Shown in pieces: positions 8,840 through 17,760 of a stretch of DNA of 55,821 nucleotides (position 1 is its first letter; every line of letters starts with the position of its first letter). Source of the DNA: Bacteroidaceae bacterium (GTDB taxonomy: Bacteria; Bacteroidota; Bacteroidia; Bacteroidales; Bacteroidaceae); NCBI GenBank assembly GCA_024401215.1, contig JAKSLL010000017.1, positions 1 to 55,821 of the forward strand, written 5' to 3'. A model generated the notes under the pieces. That model searched no databases, was not told where the DNA came from, and worked only from the letters and a program-made list of their open reading frames with translations. A program made the translations under genes and the position numbers.

Positions 8840-10207
8840 TTAGATAACCTTTTCAAGTTCGGCGATGTTCTTTGCAACATCCTCGTCTGTTACCTCATAG
8901 TCCTGGAGTGAGCCAGCGAGATACTGGTCGTAAGCAGTCATGTCGATGAGACCGTGACCAGAAAGGTTGAAGAGGATTACCTTCTCTTCGCCTGCCTCGT
9001 CGTACTTCTTTGCCTCGTTGATAGCAGCAGCAATGGCATGGCAAGACTCTGGTGCAGGGATGATGCCCTCAGCCTTAGAGAAGAGGAGGCCTGCCTTGAA
9101 TGTCTCGCTCTGCTTGATGTCAACAGCTTCCATAAGTCCGTCCTTGAGGAGCTGTGAGATGATCATGCCTGCGCCATGGTAGCGAAGACCGCCTGCGTGG
9201 ATGTTTGCTGGCATGAAGTTGTGGCCGAGTGTGTACATTGGGAGAAGTGGAGTGAGACCTGAAAGATCTCCGAAGTCGTACTGGAACACACCGCGAGTGA
9301 GTTTAGGGCAGCTTGCTGGCTCTGCTGCGACGAAGCGAGTGTTCTTGCCGTCCTTGATTTTGTGACGCATGAATGGGAAGCTTATACCGCCGAAGTTAGA
9401 ACCACCGCCGAAACATCCAATAACAACATCAGGATATTCGCCCGCCTTCTCCATCTGCTTTTCTGCCTCAAGTCCTATTATTGTCTGGTGGAGAGCCACA
9501 TGGTTGAGCACAGAACCGAGTACATATTTGCAGTTTGGTGTTGTCATAGCAAGTTCGACAGCTTCTGATATGGCTGTACCGAGAGAGCCCTGATTGTTTG
9601 GATCCTTAGTGAGCACGTCCTTTCCTGCGCGTGTTGACATTGAAGGAGAAGGAGTGACCTGTGCGCCGTATGTCTGCATGATAGAACGGCGGTAAGGCTT
9701 CTGCTCGTAAGAAATCTTTACCTGATAGACGGCAGCGTCAAGACCGAACACCTTGGCAGCGTATGAGAGGGCGCATCCCCACTGTCCGGCACCTGTCTCT
9801 GTTGTCACATTTGTGATGCCTTCCTGCTTGCAGTAGTAAGCCTGAGCAAGAGCAGAGTTGAGCTTGTGTGAGCCGACAGGCGATACAGACTCGTTCTTGA
9901 AATAGATGTGGCACTTTGTGCCGATAGCCTCCTCAAGTCCATAAGCGCGTACAAGCGGAGTTGAACGGTAATACTTATACTTTTCAAGCACTTCTTCTGG
10001 GATGTCAATCCATGCGTTCTCTTTGTCGAGCTCCTGATGGCAGAGTTCCTTTGCAAAAATAGGGTAGAGGTCTTCTGCGTTCAGAGGCTGCTTAGTTGCA
10101 GGATGAATAGGAGGCAGTGGCTTGTTGACCATGTCTGCCTGAATGTTGTACCACTGTGTTGGTATCTCATCCTCAGAGAGGAAGTAGCGTTTTTGTTTTG
10201 TGCTCAT
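8840..10207 (-). CDS. trpB: TrpB2-type tryptophan synthase beta chain
   Basis: A 455-residue PLP enzyme that makes tryptophan from indole and serine. The length and the N-terminal extension mark it as the TrpB2 branch rather than the 400-residue TrpB1. The PLP lysine sits in SVSPVGSHKLNSA (about residue 110), the catalytic region in TETGAGQWG, and the phosphate-binding loop in CFGGGSNFGG. No trpA or other trp gene is adjacent, so it probably acts alone, as many TrpB2 enzymes do, perhaps to salvage indole. It has its own promoter and terminator. Confidence 0.93.
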   Translation of the reverse strand: MSTKQKRYFLSEDEIPTQWYNIQADMVNKPLPPIHPATKQPLNAEDLYPIFAKELCHQELDKENAWIDIPEEVLEKYKYYRSTPLVRAYGLEEAIGTKCHIYFKNESVSPVGSHKLNSALAQAYYCKQEGITNVTTETGAGQWGCALSYAAKVFGLDAAVYQVKISYEQKPYRRSIMQTYGAQVTPSPSMSTRAGKDVLTKDPNNQGSLGTAISEAVELAMTTPNCKYVLGSVLNHVALHQTIIGLEAEKQMEKAGEYPDVVIGCFGGGSNFGGISFPFMRHKIKDGKNTRFVAAEPASCPKLTRGVFQYDFGDLSGLTPLLPMYTLGHNFMPANIHAGGLRYHGAGMIISQLLKDGLMEAVDIKQSETFKAGLLFSKAEGIIPAPESCHAIAAAINEAKKYDEAGEEKVILFNLSGHGLIDMTAYDQYLAGSLQDYEVTDEDVAKNIAELEKVI

Positions 10208-10264
10208 TGGTAAATATGATTTGATTTAGTAATTGTTGTTTTACAATTATTGTGAATAATGCCA

Positions 10265-10296
10265 CAAAAATACAGTAAAAATCACAAGAACACAAA
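10265..10296 (-). promoter_or_regulatory. Promoter of trpB2
   Basis: On the minus strand, TTTG (10293-10296) and TATTTTTG (10265-10272) are separated by 20 bases, an excellent Bacteroidota -33/-7 pair. The leader is about 50 bases. Confidence 0.7.
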
Positions 10297-10365
10297 TATC
10301 TGCTAACAAAAATGAATGCGGTTGCTGTATTTTATCTAATTTTGTACTCGTAAAAATGTAAAATA

Positions 10366-10734
10366 ATGAATGGAGTTTATACTATATTGCTTCTTGTAGG
10401 TGGCAATATCTTTATGACACTTGCCTGGTATGGTCATTTGAAACTTCAGCAGATGAATGTTTCAAACAATTGGCCATTGATTGCTGTAATTGCGTTCTCA
10501 TGGGCTATCGCTTTTTTTGAATACATGATGCAGGTGCCTGCAAACAGAATAGGTTATGTGGAGAATGGAGGACCATTCTCGCTTATGCAGCTGAAGGTCA
10601 TTCAGGAAGTCATCTCGCTTGTTGTCTTCACAGTCATAGCAGGAGTTATGTTTCAAGGCGAGCAACTGCATTGGAACCACTTTGTGGCATTCCTTTGTCT
10701 GATAGCCGCTGTGTATTTCGTGTTCTTGAAATAG
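10366..10734 (+). CDS. DUF486 small membrane protein (DMT-like)
   Basis: A 122-residue integral membrane protein with four predicted helices, matching the DUF486 family, distant relatives of drug/metabolite transporters. Recognisable family segments are NIFMTLAWYGHLK at the start, AFFEYMMQVPANRIGY in the middle and FSLMQLKVIQEVISL in the third helix. The function of the family is unknown. A TAATTTTG -7 box (10337-10344) lies close upstream. The AraC gene starts only six bases after its stop, so the two are probably co-transcribed. Confidence 0.88.
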   Translation: MNGVYTILLLVGGNIFMTLAWYGHLKLQQMNVSNNWPLIAVIAFSWAIAFFEYMMQVPANRIGYVENGGPFSLMQLKVIQEVISLVVFTVIAGVMFQGEQLHWNHFVAFLCLIAAVYFVFLK

Positions 10735-10740
10735 TGCTTT

Positions 10741-11646
10741 ATGAAGGAGGGCTTTCAGGGTGAGCGTCAGATAGTGCTGCCGCCAATGGTGGTTCGTATG
10801 ATGGAGAGCGACAGACTTCTTTCTGCCTTGCACATCACCGACATTGGCTATTATCCAGCTGCGAGTCATCATGAAGTGCGCCGTGCCACTGGAATCGCCC
10901 AATACATTTTCATCTACTGCGTTAATGGCAAAGGATGGTATGAGGTGGATGGTGTATGCCACGAGGTGACATCCAACCATTATTTTATCATACCTAATGG
11001 AAGTGCTCACCGCTATGGTGCGGATAAGGATGAGCCATGGACAATCTATTGGATACATTTCAATGGGTCGCTTGCTCCATGCTATGCTGACGACGCAGTA
11101 ACTCCGAAAGCCATAAAGCCAGAGATACACTCTCGCATCTCAAACCGGCAGAATATTTTTGAAGAGATATTCAGCACCTTGAACCGTGGCTTCTCGCAGG
11201 AGCATCTGTGCTATTCCTCTGCTCTTTTCCATTATTATCTCGGTTCGCTGCGTTATGTGAACCAGTACAGAGAGGCAAGGACGGTAGGCGGTGATGATGC
11301 AGCGGGTGCAGAGGGGTTGGTGGATGCCATCATCCATTTTATGGAGGAGAATAAGGAGAAGCATCTTACGATGGAGATGCTTTCACGCTATTCTGGGTAT
11401 AGTGCAAGTTACATCTCTATGGTGTTTCACCGTCAGACGGGTATGGCTCCTCTTGCTTATTTCACAAAGATGAAAGTGGAGGATGCCTGTTATCTGCTGG
11501 ACAATACCAGCATGAAGATAAATCAGATATGCTATAAGCTTGGCGTTGAGGATTCGTATTATTTCTCGCGTCTCTTTGCCAAGCACATGGGGATGTCGCC
11601 GCGCGCCTATCGCAATAGAAATACAAAGGACGAGAATGCTAATTGA
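10741..11646 (+). CDS. AraC-family transcription regulator
   Basis: A 301-residue regulator. The N-terminal half is a cupin-like sensor domain (YIFIYCVNGKGWYEVDG, FIIPNGSAHRY), as in sugar-sensing AraC proteins. Residues about 200-297 hold the two helix-turn-helix motifs: LSRYSGYSASYISMVFHRQT and the conserved INQICYKLGVEDSYYFSRLF followed by MGMSPRAYR. It converges on the DUF5107/sugar-porter operon, so control of that operon by a sugar or derivative is a reasonable inference. Its terminator stem begins inside its last codons. Confidence 0.9.
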   Translation: MKEGFQGERQIVLPPMVVRMMESDRLLSALHITDIGYYPAASHHEVRRATGIAQYIFIYCVNGKGWYEVDGVCHEVTSNHYFIIPNGSAHRYGADKDEPWTIYWIHFNGSLAPCYADDAVTPKAIKPEIHSRISNRQNIFEEIFSTLNRGFSQEHLCYSSALFHYYLGSLRYVNQYREARTVGGDDAAGAEGLVDAIIHFMEENKEKHLTMEMLSRYSGYSASYISMVFHRQTGMAPLAYFTKMKVEDACYLLDNTSMKINQICYKLGVEDSYYFSRLFAKHMGMSPRAYRNRNTKDENAN

Positions 11647-11667
11647 ACATCCTCGTCCTTTTTTTGT
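11625..11667 (+). terminator. Intrinsic terminator of the AraC gene
   Basis: AAAGGACGAG (inside the final codons) pairs with CTCGTCCTTT and is followed by a T run. The stop codon lies in the loop. Confidence 0.88.
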
Positions 11668-11684
11668 GTTTTTACTTAGTAAGA

Positions 11685-14600
11685 TTATTCTTGAACAGCG
11701 ACAGCTTTCAAACCTTTCTCTCCTAATGCAATCATGCTCTCGCAATGTTTGCGGTTGCGGATGTCCAGGTCTTCTTCCCATACGAGAAGGTCAGGAAGTG
11801 AAACTGCGAAATAGTCCATCTTGACCTTATCGAAGTAATGCTGCTTGCCATAATTTACAAGTTTATGGAAAAGAGCTGCTGCCTTCTCCTCGTCGCCTAA
11901 TGCATTGTAGCAGAGAGCGGCATAATAGATTTTCTCTGGCTTTGCATCGTTATAATAGAGGGCAGCTGCAGGTTCAGTAGGCCCTGCTGTACCGAGGCGG
12001 AACATCTTGCTTGCCTTGTTGAAGATACGTTCTGCTTCGTAGTCTTGATTGTTGCGTTTGAAATCTTTGCCTTTCAGTTCGAAAGCCTTTCCGAGATAAT
12101 AGTAGAAATCATTATCTTGTGCTCCGTACAGCTTGCCTTCGCCAAGAGAGTGAGGGAAGATGAGGCATTCCTCAAGAAGCTGTATGGCGCGTGTGATATT
12201 CTCTTTCTTCTCAATCAGAGCCTTGGCAATTTCGAGTCGGCATAATTGATACTGTCCGCTCACCTTGCCTTCGCCTCCCTCCCATGGGTGGAAGACATGG
12301 TTGTCGATGATGTCCTTCGCCTCTTCGTGTCTGCCAAGCTGGTTGAGGATTGTGGCATGCTCAAGTATGAGGTCGTCACGCTGAGAGATGATGTGAGGGA
12401 GCGCGTCATAATTCTGCAGACGCTCCTCAAAAGGCTTCTCTAATTTCTTGTACAGCTGGTCAAGCTCCATGAACACTCTTGCGTCTGTCTGGTCGAGAGT
12501 GAATGCCATCTCCATCTCCATGACAGCCTTGTCGGTGTCATGCTCCTTGTTGTAATACAGCAGAGCGAGGTTTCTGTGTACAGTAGGCAGGGCAGGGTTG
12601 ATTTTCTCTGACTTCTCCCAGCATTCTTTGGCGATGTCGTACTGGCGTTTGTCGTAATACAGATTGCCGAGCATGAACATAGCGTTGCTGTCGTTTGGCA
12701 ATGCCGACAATGCCTGTACGGCTTCGAGACGGTTAGGGAAGCAGAAGCTGATATCTTGTTCGGATGCAGCCTTTATGTCTTGCTCGTTTCCTGTTATCCA
12801 AGCTATGTAATAGTATGTTAAAGCCGTTGCTGCCTTCTCCTCTATAGCAATGTTCCAGATGTCGAGTGCCACATCCTCAAGTCCTGCTGCAACATAGTCG
12901 AGTGCGAGTTCGTCATAGTTGTTGGAGTCATGGCGCATGAGTTCTTTCATCTCGTCTATCCTATCCTGCTCGTAGAGTATGGCGTAGTTGAACGGGTTGA
13001 TTTTCAAAGACTCCTCAGCAAAGACGTCAAACTCCTCGGCGCAAAGCTGTTTGAGGATGTGCGCCTTCAAACCTCTTGCCTTGTGGTTGTGCCATCCGTT
13101 GATGAGCGACTTGTCAACAAGCATAAGAGCATCTTCCCATTCGCCTTTCATTGCAGCTATTTGGGCGCATGCAAAGAATCCAGCCTGCTGCCATGCTGCA
13201 TTCCATGTGCTCTTGTAGAACCAGTCGTATGCCTCGTCGTACTGTCCTAAATATTTCAGGCATAGAGCGAGGTTGTAGAGCGGTTCGCCGTCATAAGGGT
13301 TGAGATTCCTCTTCTGCAGCGTCTTTACTGCTGTTCTGAAGTATGGCTCAGCTTTTGCGAAGCGTCCTCTGCGGAAATACCAAAGTCCGACAGCGTTATT
13401 GCATCGCACATCAAGAGGGTCGCGTCGCAGAGCCTCCTCGTAGTAGTCGAGTGCTGACCATGTGGCGTGGCGGTATTGTTCAAGGTGGAGGCCAGTGAGG
13501 AACAGCTGCTCGTTGGTCTTTATCTCGTCAGGCAGGAGAGCTGCCTCTGCTGCGTCAGGGATTGGCTTAATCTCGTCAGATTCTGGTTTCCAAGAGAGAG
13601 CCACGCGGCCGTTTTTGATGACATACAGCCTTAGCTGCTTCAGTTCATCCTCTGTAGTGTCAATAGGTACCTGGAGAATGCTCTCAGGAGAGATGACGAC
13701 TGTTGAGTCATAGAGTATGCTGCCTGTCACGCTGTTTTTCAGCACGACATTCACTTCTTGCTTGCTTGTGGCGAAAATCTTAAACGACTTCTCGTCAATG
13801 TTGATGAGGAAATCCTTGCTGGCATTCTTTACGATGCCGAGTTCGCGGTAAGGCATGAAATACTGCACGAAGGATTTCTCCTCGTATGGCATGAGCCATG
13901 AGAAATCTGGCTGGTTTTCTGTGAACACGCCAGCCATAAGCTCAATGTAAGGGCCATCTTCGTCGGTGAGGTTTCTGTCCCAGGCACGGCCGAAATCGCC
14001 ATTGCCCCATGTCCATTGTTTCTTTCCCGGAGCCACATGGTGGTCAGCCACATGAAGCATACCTGCTTGTGTGTCATTCTCGTATCCTCCTTCGAAGTTG
14101 TAATTGCTCTTTGCCACCATATAGGAAGTTGGCACAGGTATGTTTCTGTAGTTGGAGATGTCCACGCCGGCAGAGTAATCCATCTTGTAATATGTGCCAG
14201 TAGCGATAGGGAATGAGCTTACTGCTCGCTTGCCATGGTCGAACACAGCGTTCACATCTGGTGGGAACACGCTCTGGTATTCGTCGTTGACTGCAACGGC
14301 AGGATTTGCCCACCATAGGAAAGTCTGTGGTGTCTCTGTCGGATTGTACAGCCTTCCTTGAATCTCAAGGTATGCACAGCCTGGGCGGAGAGTGAAACCT
14401 GCCTGACCCTGCTGATGGAACATCCTCTCACGCTCGTTCACCCACACGGTGATGCTGCCGTCTTTGCCATTCTCTATGGTGCAGTCAACAGGCATGAAAG
14501 TGCTCGGACGGTGATGCTGAGGCCAGTTGAACTCTATGCCGCCGCTTATCCAAGGACCAGCCAAGCCAACAAGAGCAGGCTTTATGACATGGTTGTAGTA

Positions 14601-14876
14601 GATGAAATGACGCTGTTTGATTTTGTCATACGCCATCTGTACTCTTCCTCCTAACTCTGGAAGAATCATCACCTTGATGTACTCATTTTCAATGTAAACG
14701 GCCTCGTATTCCTTGTCCACCTTCTCGTCAGAGATGCTCTCGATGACAGGGTAAGGGTAAACAACACCGCTTGATCCCTGATACACACGCTTTTCAAGGA
14801 ATATAGGATTCTTCTCCGGCTTTCCCGGTTCGTAGGTAGGAATTACTACCTTCTCTTTCCATGCTTTAACCGACAT
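11685..14876 (-). CDS. DUF5107 and tetratricopeptide-repeat protein
   Basis: A protein of about 1063 residues. I place the start at the ATG at 14874-14876 (MSVKAWKEKV); the open frame extends 13 codons further only through a TTG. Residues 1-400 form the DUF5107 domain, which resembles galactose-mutarotase-like beta sandwiches (PELGGRVQMAYDK, WISGGIEFNWPQHH, WANPAVAVNDEYQ). From about residue 470 there are many TPR units (EALRRDPLDVRCNNAVGLWY, EPLYNLALCLKYLGQYDEA and others). No signal peptide is visible, so it is probably cytosolic. It sits just after a sugar transporter and is likely to act on or sense the imported sugar. The molecular function is unknown. Confidence 0.85.
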   Translation of the reverse strand: MSVKAWKEKVVIPTYEPGKPEKNPIFLEKRVYQGSSGVVYPYPVIESISDEKVDKEYEAVYIENEYIKVMILPELGGRVQMAYDKIKQRHFIYYNHVIKPALVGLAGPWISGGIEFNWPQHHRPSTFMPVDCTIENGKDGSITVWVNERERMFHQQGQAGFTLRPGCAYLEIQGRLYNPTETPQTFLWWANPAVAVNDEYQSVFPPDVNAVFDHGKRAVSSFPIATGTYYKMDYSAGVDISNYRNIPVPTSYMVAKSNYNFEGGYENDTQAGMLHVADHHVAPGKKQWTWGNGDFGRAWDRNLTDEDGPYIELMAGVFTENQPDFSWLMPYEEKSFVQYFMPYRELGIVKNASKDFLINIDEKSFKIFATSKQEVNVVLKNSVTGSILYDSTVVISPESILQVPIDTTEDELKQLRLYVIKNGRVALSWKPESDEIKPIPDAAEAALLPDEIKTNEQLFLTGLHLEQYRHATWSALDYYEEALRRDPLDVRCNNAVGLWYFRRGRFAKAEPYFRTAVKTLQKRNLNPYDGEPLYNLALCLKYLGQYDEAYDWFYKSTWNAAWQQAGFFACAQIAAMKGEWEDALMLVDKSLINGWHNHKARGLKAHILKQLCAEEFDVFAEESLKINPFNYAILYEQDRIDEMKELMRHDSNNYDELALDYVAAGLEDVALDIWNIAIEEKAATALTYYYIAWITGNEQDIKAASEQDISFCFPNRLEAVQALSALPNDSNAMFMLGNLYYDKRQYDIAKECWEKSEKINPALPTVHRNLALLYYNKEHDTDKAVMEMEMAFTLDQTDARVFMELDQLYKKLEKPFEERLQNYDALPHIISQRDDLILEHATILNQLGRHEEAKDIIDNHVFHPWEGGEGKVSGQYQLCRLEIAKALIEKKENITRAIQLLEECLIFPHSLGEGKLYGAQDNDFYYYLGKAFELKGKDFKRNNQDYEAERIFNKASKMFRLGTAGPTEPAAALYYNDAKPEKIYYAALCYNALGDEEKAAALFHKLVNYGKQHYFDKVKMDYFAVSLPDLLVWEEDLDIRNRKHCESMIALGEKGLKAVAVQE

Positions 14877-14900
14877 AAGTATTGTTTTTTTAGTGTCTTT

Positions 14901-14943
14901 ATACAAGTTTTGCAAGCAAGTTGCAAACTTGAGAAAGTTGAAT
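14901..14943. repeat. Interspersed structured repeat, short copy 2
   Basis: CAAGTTTTGCAA pairs with TTGCAAACTTG around GCAAG, and the end GAAAGTTGAATA is shared with the copies at 3931-3993 and 23030-23220. It lies between the transporter and the DUF5107 gene. Confidence 0.55.
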
Positions 14944-14947
14944 ATCT

Positions 14948-16222
14948 TTATTCTTCGAGTTTCTTTCCCTTAGTCTCTGGGCATCGCTTGTAGAGATACA
15001 GCAGAGCTGCCATGCAGATGCCGCTGTACACCCAGAATGTGCCGCTGCTTCCAAGAGCAGCGTTCATGCTTGGGAATGAGAATGTGAGAGTGCAGCATCC
15101 TGTCCAGAGTGCGAAGGTGCACACAGCCATAGCCACACCTCTTATCCTGTTTGGGAATATCTCTGCGAGCAAAGTCCATGTGACAGGCCCCAGAGTCATA
15201 GCATAGCAGCTGATGGCGGCAACAACAAGAGCAACCATGAACACACCCTGTACATTCAGGTAGTAGCAGCATCCCAATGTGAGGTAGATAAGTCCTAAAC
15301 CTCCTGCGCCAATGAGCATAAGTGTGCGACGTCCCCATTTCTCTATGGTGTAGAGTGCCACAAAGGTGAAGAGTACATTTGCTATGCCTGTGATGACGAT
15401 GTTGATGAACATGCCGTCAACATCATAACCTGCTCCCTTGAAAATCTCCTCTGCGTAGTTGAATATGACATTTGTTCCGCACCACTGCTGGAACACGGCA
15501 ATCACAATGCCTAAGATGACAACATCGCGCCATCCCTTCCATATTGCAGCCAGACTTCCCACTTGCTTGTCGTCATCATTGGCGGCAGCAGCTTTCTGTC
15601 CATTTGCTCGTCCTTGTTTAAGTGCAAGATACACAGGACTTTCGGGTATGAAGAACGACATGATGAGGAATAGTGCGGCAGGCACAGTCTCTGCCCAAAA
15701 CATCCATCTCCATCCCCATTGCTCGCCCCATTGCTTTTCTGCGTCCTGGCCAATGAGCATGTTCACAATCTGAGCGGCGAGGATGCCAAGCACGATGGTC
15801 ATCTGGTTGAGGCTTACGAGTCTTCCGCGTATGTTTGCTGGCGACACCTCTGCGATATACATAGGTGACAATGCTGAAGCCACGCCGATGCCTATACCGC
15901 CAATGAAGCGGGCAATATTGAATAAAGTGAAGTCGTCAAATATACCTGTTGCCACAGCGCTGATGGTGAATAATACAGCGGCGGCTGTCAGCAGCGGCTT
16001 TCTACCATATTTGTCTGCCATCATGCCTGCCACCATGGCTCCAATGAGACAGCCGATGAGGGCGGTGCTCATAGCCACGCCTTGCATGACGGGGTCGGAA
16101 GCAATACCGAAAAATGATTCGTAGAATGGCTTGGCTCCGCCTATGACCACCCAGTCATAACCGAACAATAGCCCGCCCATGGCAGACACGCTGCAGATGA
16201 AATATAAGAAACTTCTTCTCAT
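14948..16222 (-). CDS. Sugar porter of the major facilitator superfamily
   Basis: A 424-residue membrane protein with about 12 helices. Sugar-porter motifs are plain: GGLLFGYDWVVIGGA in helix 1, DKYGRKPLL after helix 2, RFIGGIGIGVAS, then EVSPANIRGRLVSLNQ, PESPVYLALK, FQQWCGTNVIFNYAEEIF and the closing PETKGKKLEE. It probably imports a monosaccharide with protons. It is the first gene of an operon with the DUF5107 protein. Its leader is about 150 bases and contains a GGATG/CATCC hairpin. The sugar cannot be told from sequence. Confidence 0.92.
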   Translation of the reverse strand: MRRSFLYFICSVSAMGGLLFGYDWVVIGGAKPFYESFFGIASDPVMQGVAMSTALIGCLIGAMVAGMMADKYGRKPLLTAAAVLFTISAVATGIFDDFTLFNIARFIGGIGIGVASALSPMYIAEVSPANIRGRLVSLNQMTIVLGILAAQIVNMLIGQDAEKQWGEQWGWRWMFWAETVPAALFLIMSFFIPESPVYLALKQGRANGQKAAAANDDDKQVGSLAAIWKGWRDVVILGIVIAVFQQWCGTNVIFNYAEEIFKGAGYDVDGMFINIVITGIANVLFTFVALYTIEKWGRRTLMLIGAGGLGLIYLTLGCCYYLNVQGVFMVALVVAAISCYAMTLGPVTWTLLAEIFPNRIRGVAMAVCTFALWTGCCTLTFSFPSMNAALGSSGTFWVYSGICMAALLYLYKRCPETKGKKLEE

Positions 16223-16376
16223 TTTAGATAATTGAATTAGGCTGTAAAATTGTTATTATAGTAGTATGGTCACGGTTGCAGAGGATGCCTGTTTGAAGTG
16301 GCTTTCTCTTGCGGATGGTGAGATTTGTCATCCGGCAGACCTCGCAGCTTGTACCGTAAGTGTCGTATTTCGACTG

Positions 16377-16384
16377 CAAATGTA
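16377..16384 (-). promoter_or_regulatory. Candidate -7 box of the sugar-porter operon
   Basis: TACATTTG on the minus strand fits TAnnTTTG and lies about 155 bases before the transporter start. The -33 region is weak, which would suit activation by the neighbouring AraC regulator. Confidence 0.45.
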
Positions 16385-16404
16385 CGACTATCCTGTAAAT
16401 AAAA

Positions 16405-16433
16405 GTCCATCTTTTTCAGCAAAAAAGATGGAC
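16405..16433. repeat. Hairpin sharing its stem with the trpB2 terminator
   Basis: GTCCATCTTTTT pairs with AAAAAAGATGGAC around CAGC. The stem GTCCATCTT/AAGATGGAC is the same as at 8724-8761. Here it lies between the waaA terminator and the sugar-porter promoter, flanked by A/T runs on both sides. Confidence 0.6.
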
Positions 16434-16478
16434 AAAAATATGATGGGTGTTATGGATTGTATTTGTGAATAAGACAAA

Positions 16479-16507
16479 TAAAAAAAGAGCCAGGGATTTG
16501 GCTCTTT
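16479..16507 (-). terminator. Intrinsic terminator of waaA
   Basis: On the minus strand, AAAGAGCC and GGCTCTTT form an 8-bp stem followed by seven T. It lies about 30 bases after the waaA stop. Confidence 0.9.
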
Positions 16508-16536
16508 ATAATATATAATGTGTATGCTGGTTGGTT

Positions 16537-17760
16537 TTATCCGAAGATAGCCTTGAAACACTTATCTGCTGCGCCAGCATTGCCATTGATGTAATTGCCT
16601 GCTGCTTTGCCCGCTTTTGCAAGTGCTTCTGGGTTTTGTATGAAATTGTCCATGATGGAAGCGAAAGACGCTTCGTCTTGATACTCTATAGAACCTCCGC
16701 ATGCTTTGAGCTCCTGCGCCTCTTTGAATTTCTCGTTGTTAGGGCCAAAGATGACAGGGATGCCATAGACTGCTGCCTCTGGGACATTGTGGATGCCCAC
16801 GCCGAAGCCACCGCCAACAAGAGCTACTTTTCCGTAACGGTAGATAGATGAAAGCTTGCCAAAGCAATTGACAATCAGGACCTCAGCCCCTTCTGTGCTT
16901 GCCTTGCCGCTTTCCACATCCGTATATCTTACATACTTTCGTCCTTCGAGGAGCTTCTCTATCTCCTTGAGGTGTGTCTCGCTTATGACATGTGGAGCGA
17001 TGATAATCTTCCAGTTCTTGTGGTTTGCGAAGTAAGGAATGTAAATCTCCTCGTCAGGTCCCCATGAAGAGCCAGCAACGAAGCATGGTGAGTTGCCAAC
17101 AAACTGCTCTACAAGTGGAAGGTCGGCAGCTGCATTTTTTATGTCGATGACACGGTCGAGGCGAGTGTCACCCACTACAGTTGTGTTTGTTATGCCGTGC
17201 TTTGCAAGTATGCTCTTTGAAAAATCATTCTGCACGAAGAGATGGTCAAACTGGCGAATAGGCTTTAATGAGCCGTACCATTTGAAGAAATGCTGATCTG
17301 CTCTGAAGATAGAACTTACGCTGTAAATCTTTATGCCTTTACGGCGCATGGTGGTCAGATAGTTTGTCCAGAATTCGTACTTTATGAATACTGCTATCTC
17401 TGGATGCGCAAGGCGGAGGAACGAATGTGCGTTGCCTGGCGTGTCGAAAGGTAGGTAGCATACAAGGTCGGCCCCCTCATAATCCTTTCTTACTTCATAC
17501 CCTGAAGGCGAGAAGAAGGTGAGGAGAATCTTGTATTCGGGGTGTTCTACACGCAGGCGCTCCATGAGAGGGCGTCCCTGCTCGAACTCACCGAGTGAAG
17601 CGGCATGAAACCATACCACACGATCCTCAGGCTTTATGTGCCTGCGGAGCAGTCGGTATGTCTGTCCGATGCCATACACCATCTTGCGAATCTTCTTGCT
17701 GAAAGGTGATGCTATGACAGCGCAGAATGAGTAAATATATAATCCTAAAGAGTAGAACAT
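16537..17760 (-). CDS. waaA: 3-deoxy-D-manno-octulosonic acid (Kdo) transferase
   Basis: A 407-residue glycosyltransferase of family GT30 that adds Kdo to lipid A precursor at the inner face of the inner membrane. It has an N-terminal membrane anchor (residues 1-20). Typical motifs are VVWFHAASLGEFEQGRPL with the catalytic Glu, LLTFFSPSGYEV, FIKYEFWTNYL and, in the second domain, GSSWGPDEE, APHVISETH and ALVGGGFGVGIHNVPEAA. Its ATG overlaps the stop of gltX by one base (TAATG), which suggests translational coupling within one operon. Confidence 0.93.
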   Translation of the reverse strand: MFYSLGLYIYSFCAVIASPFSKKIRKMVYGIGQTYRLLRRHIKPEDRVVWFHAASLGEFEQGRPLMERLRVEHPEYKILLTFFSPSGYEVRKDYEGADLVCYLPFDTPGNAHSFLRLAHPEIAVFIKYEFWTNYLTTMRRKGIKIYSVSSIFRADQHFFKWYGSLKPIRQFDHLFVQNDFSKSILAKHGITNTTVVGDTRLDRVIDIKNAAADLPLVEQFVGNSPCFVAGSSWGPDEEIYIPYFANHKNWKIIIAPHVISETHLKEIEKLLEGRKYVRYTDVESGKASTEGAEVLIVNCFGKLSSIYRYGKVALVGGGFGVGIHNVPEAAVYGIPVIFGPNNEKFKEAQELKACGGSIEYQDEASFASIMDNFIQNPEALAKAGKAAGNYINGNAGAADKCFKAIFG

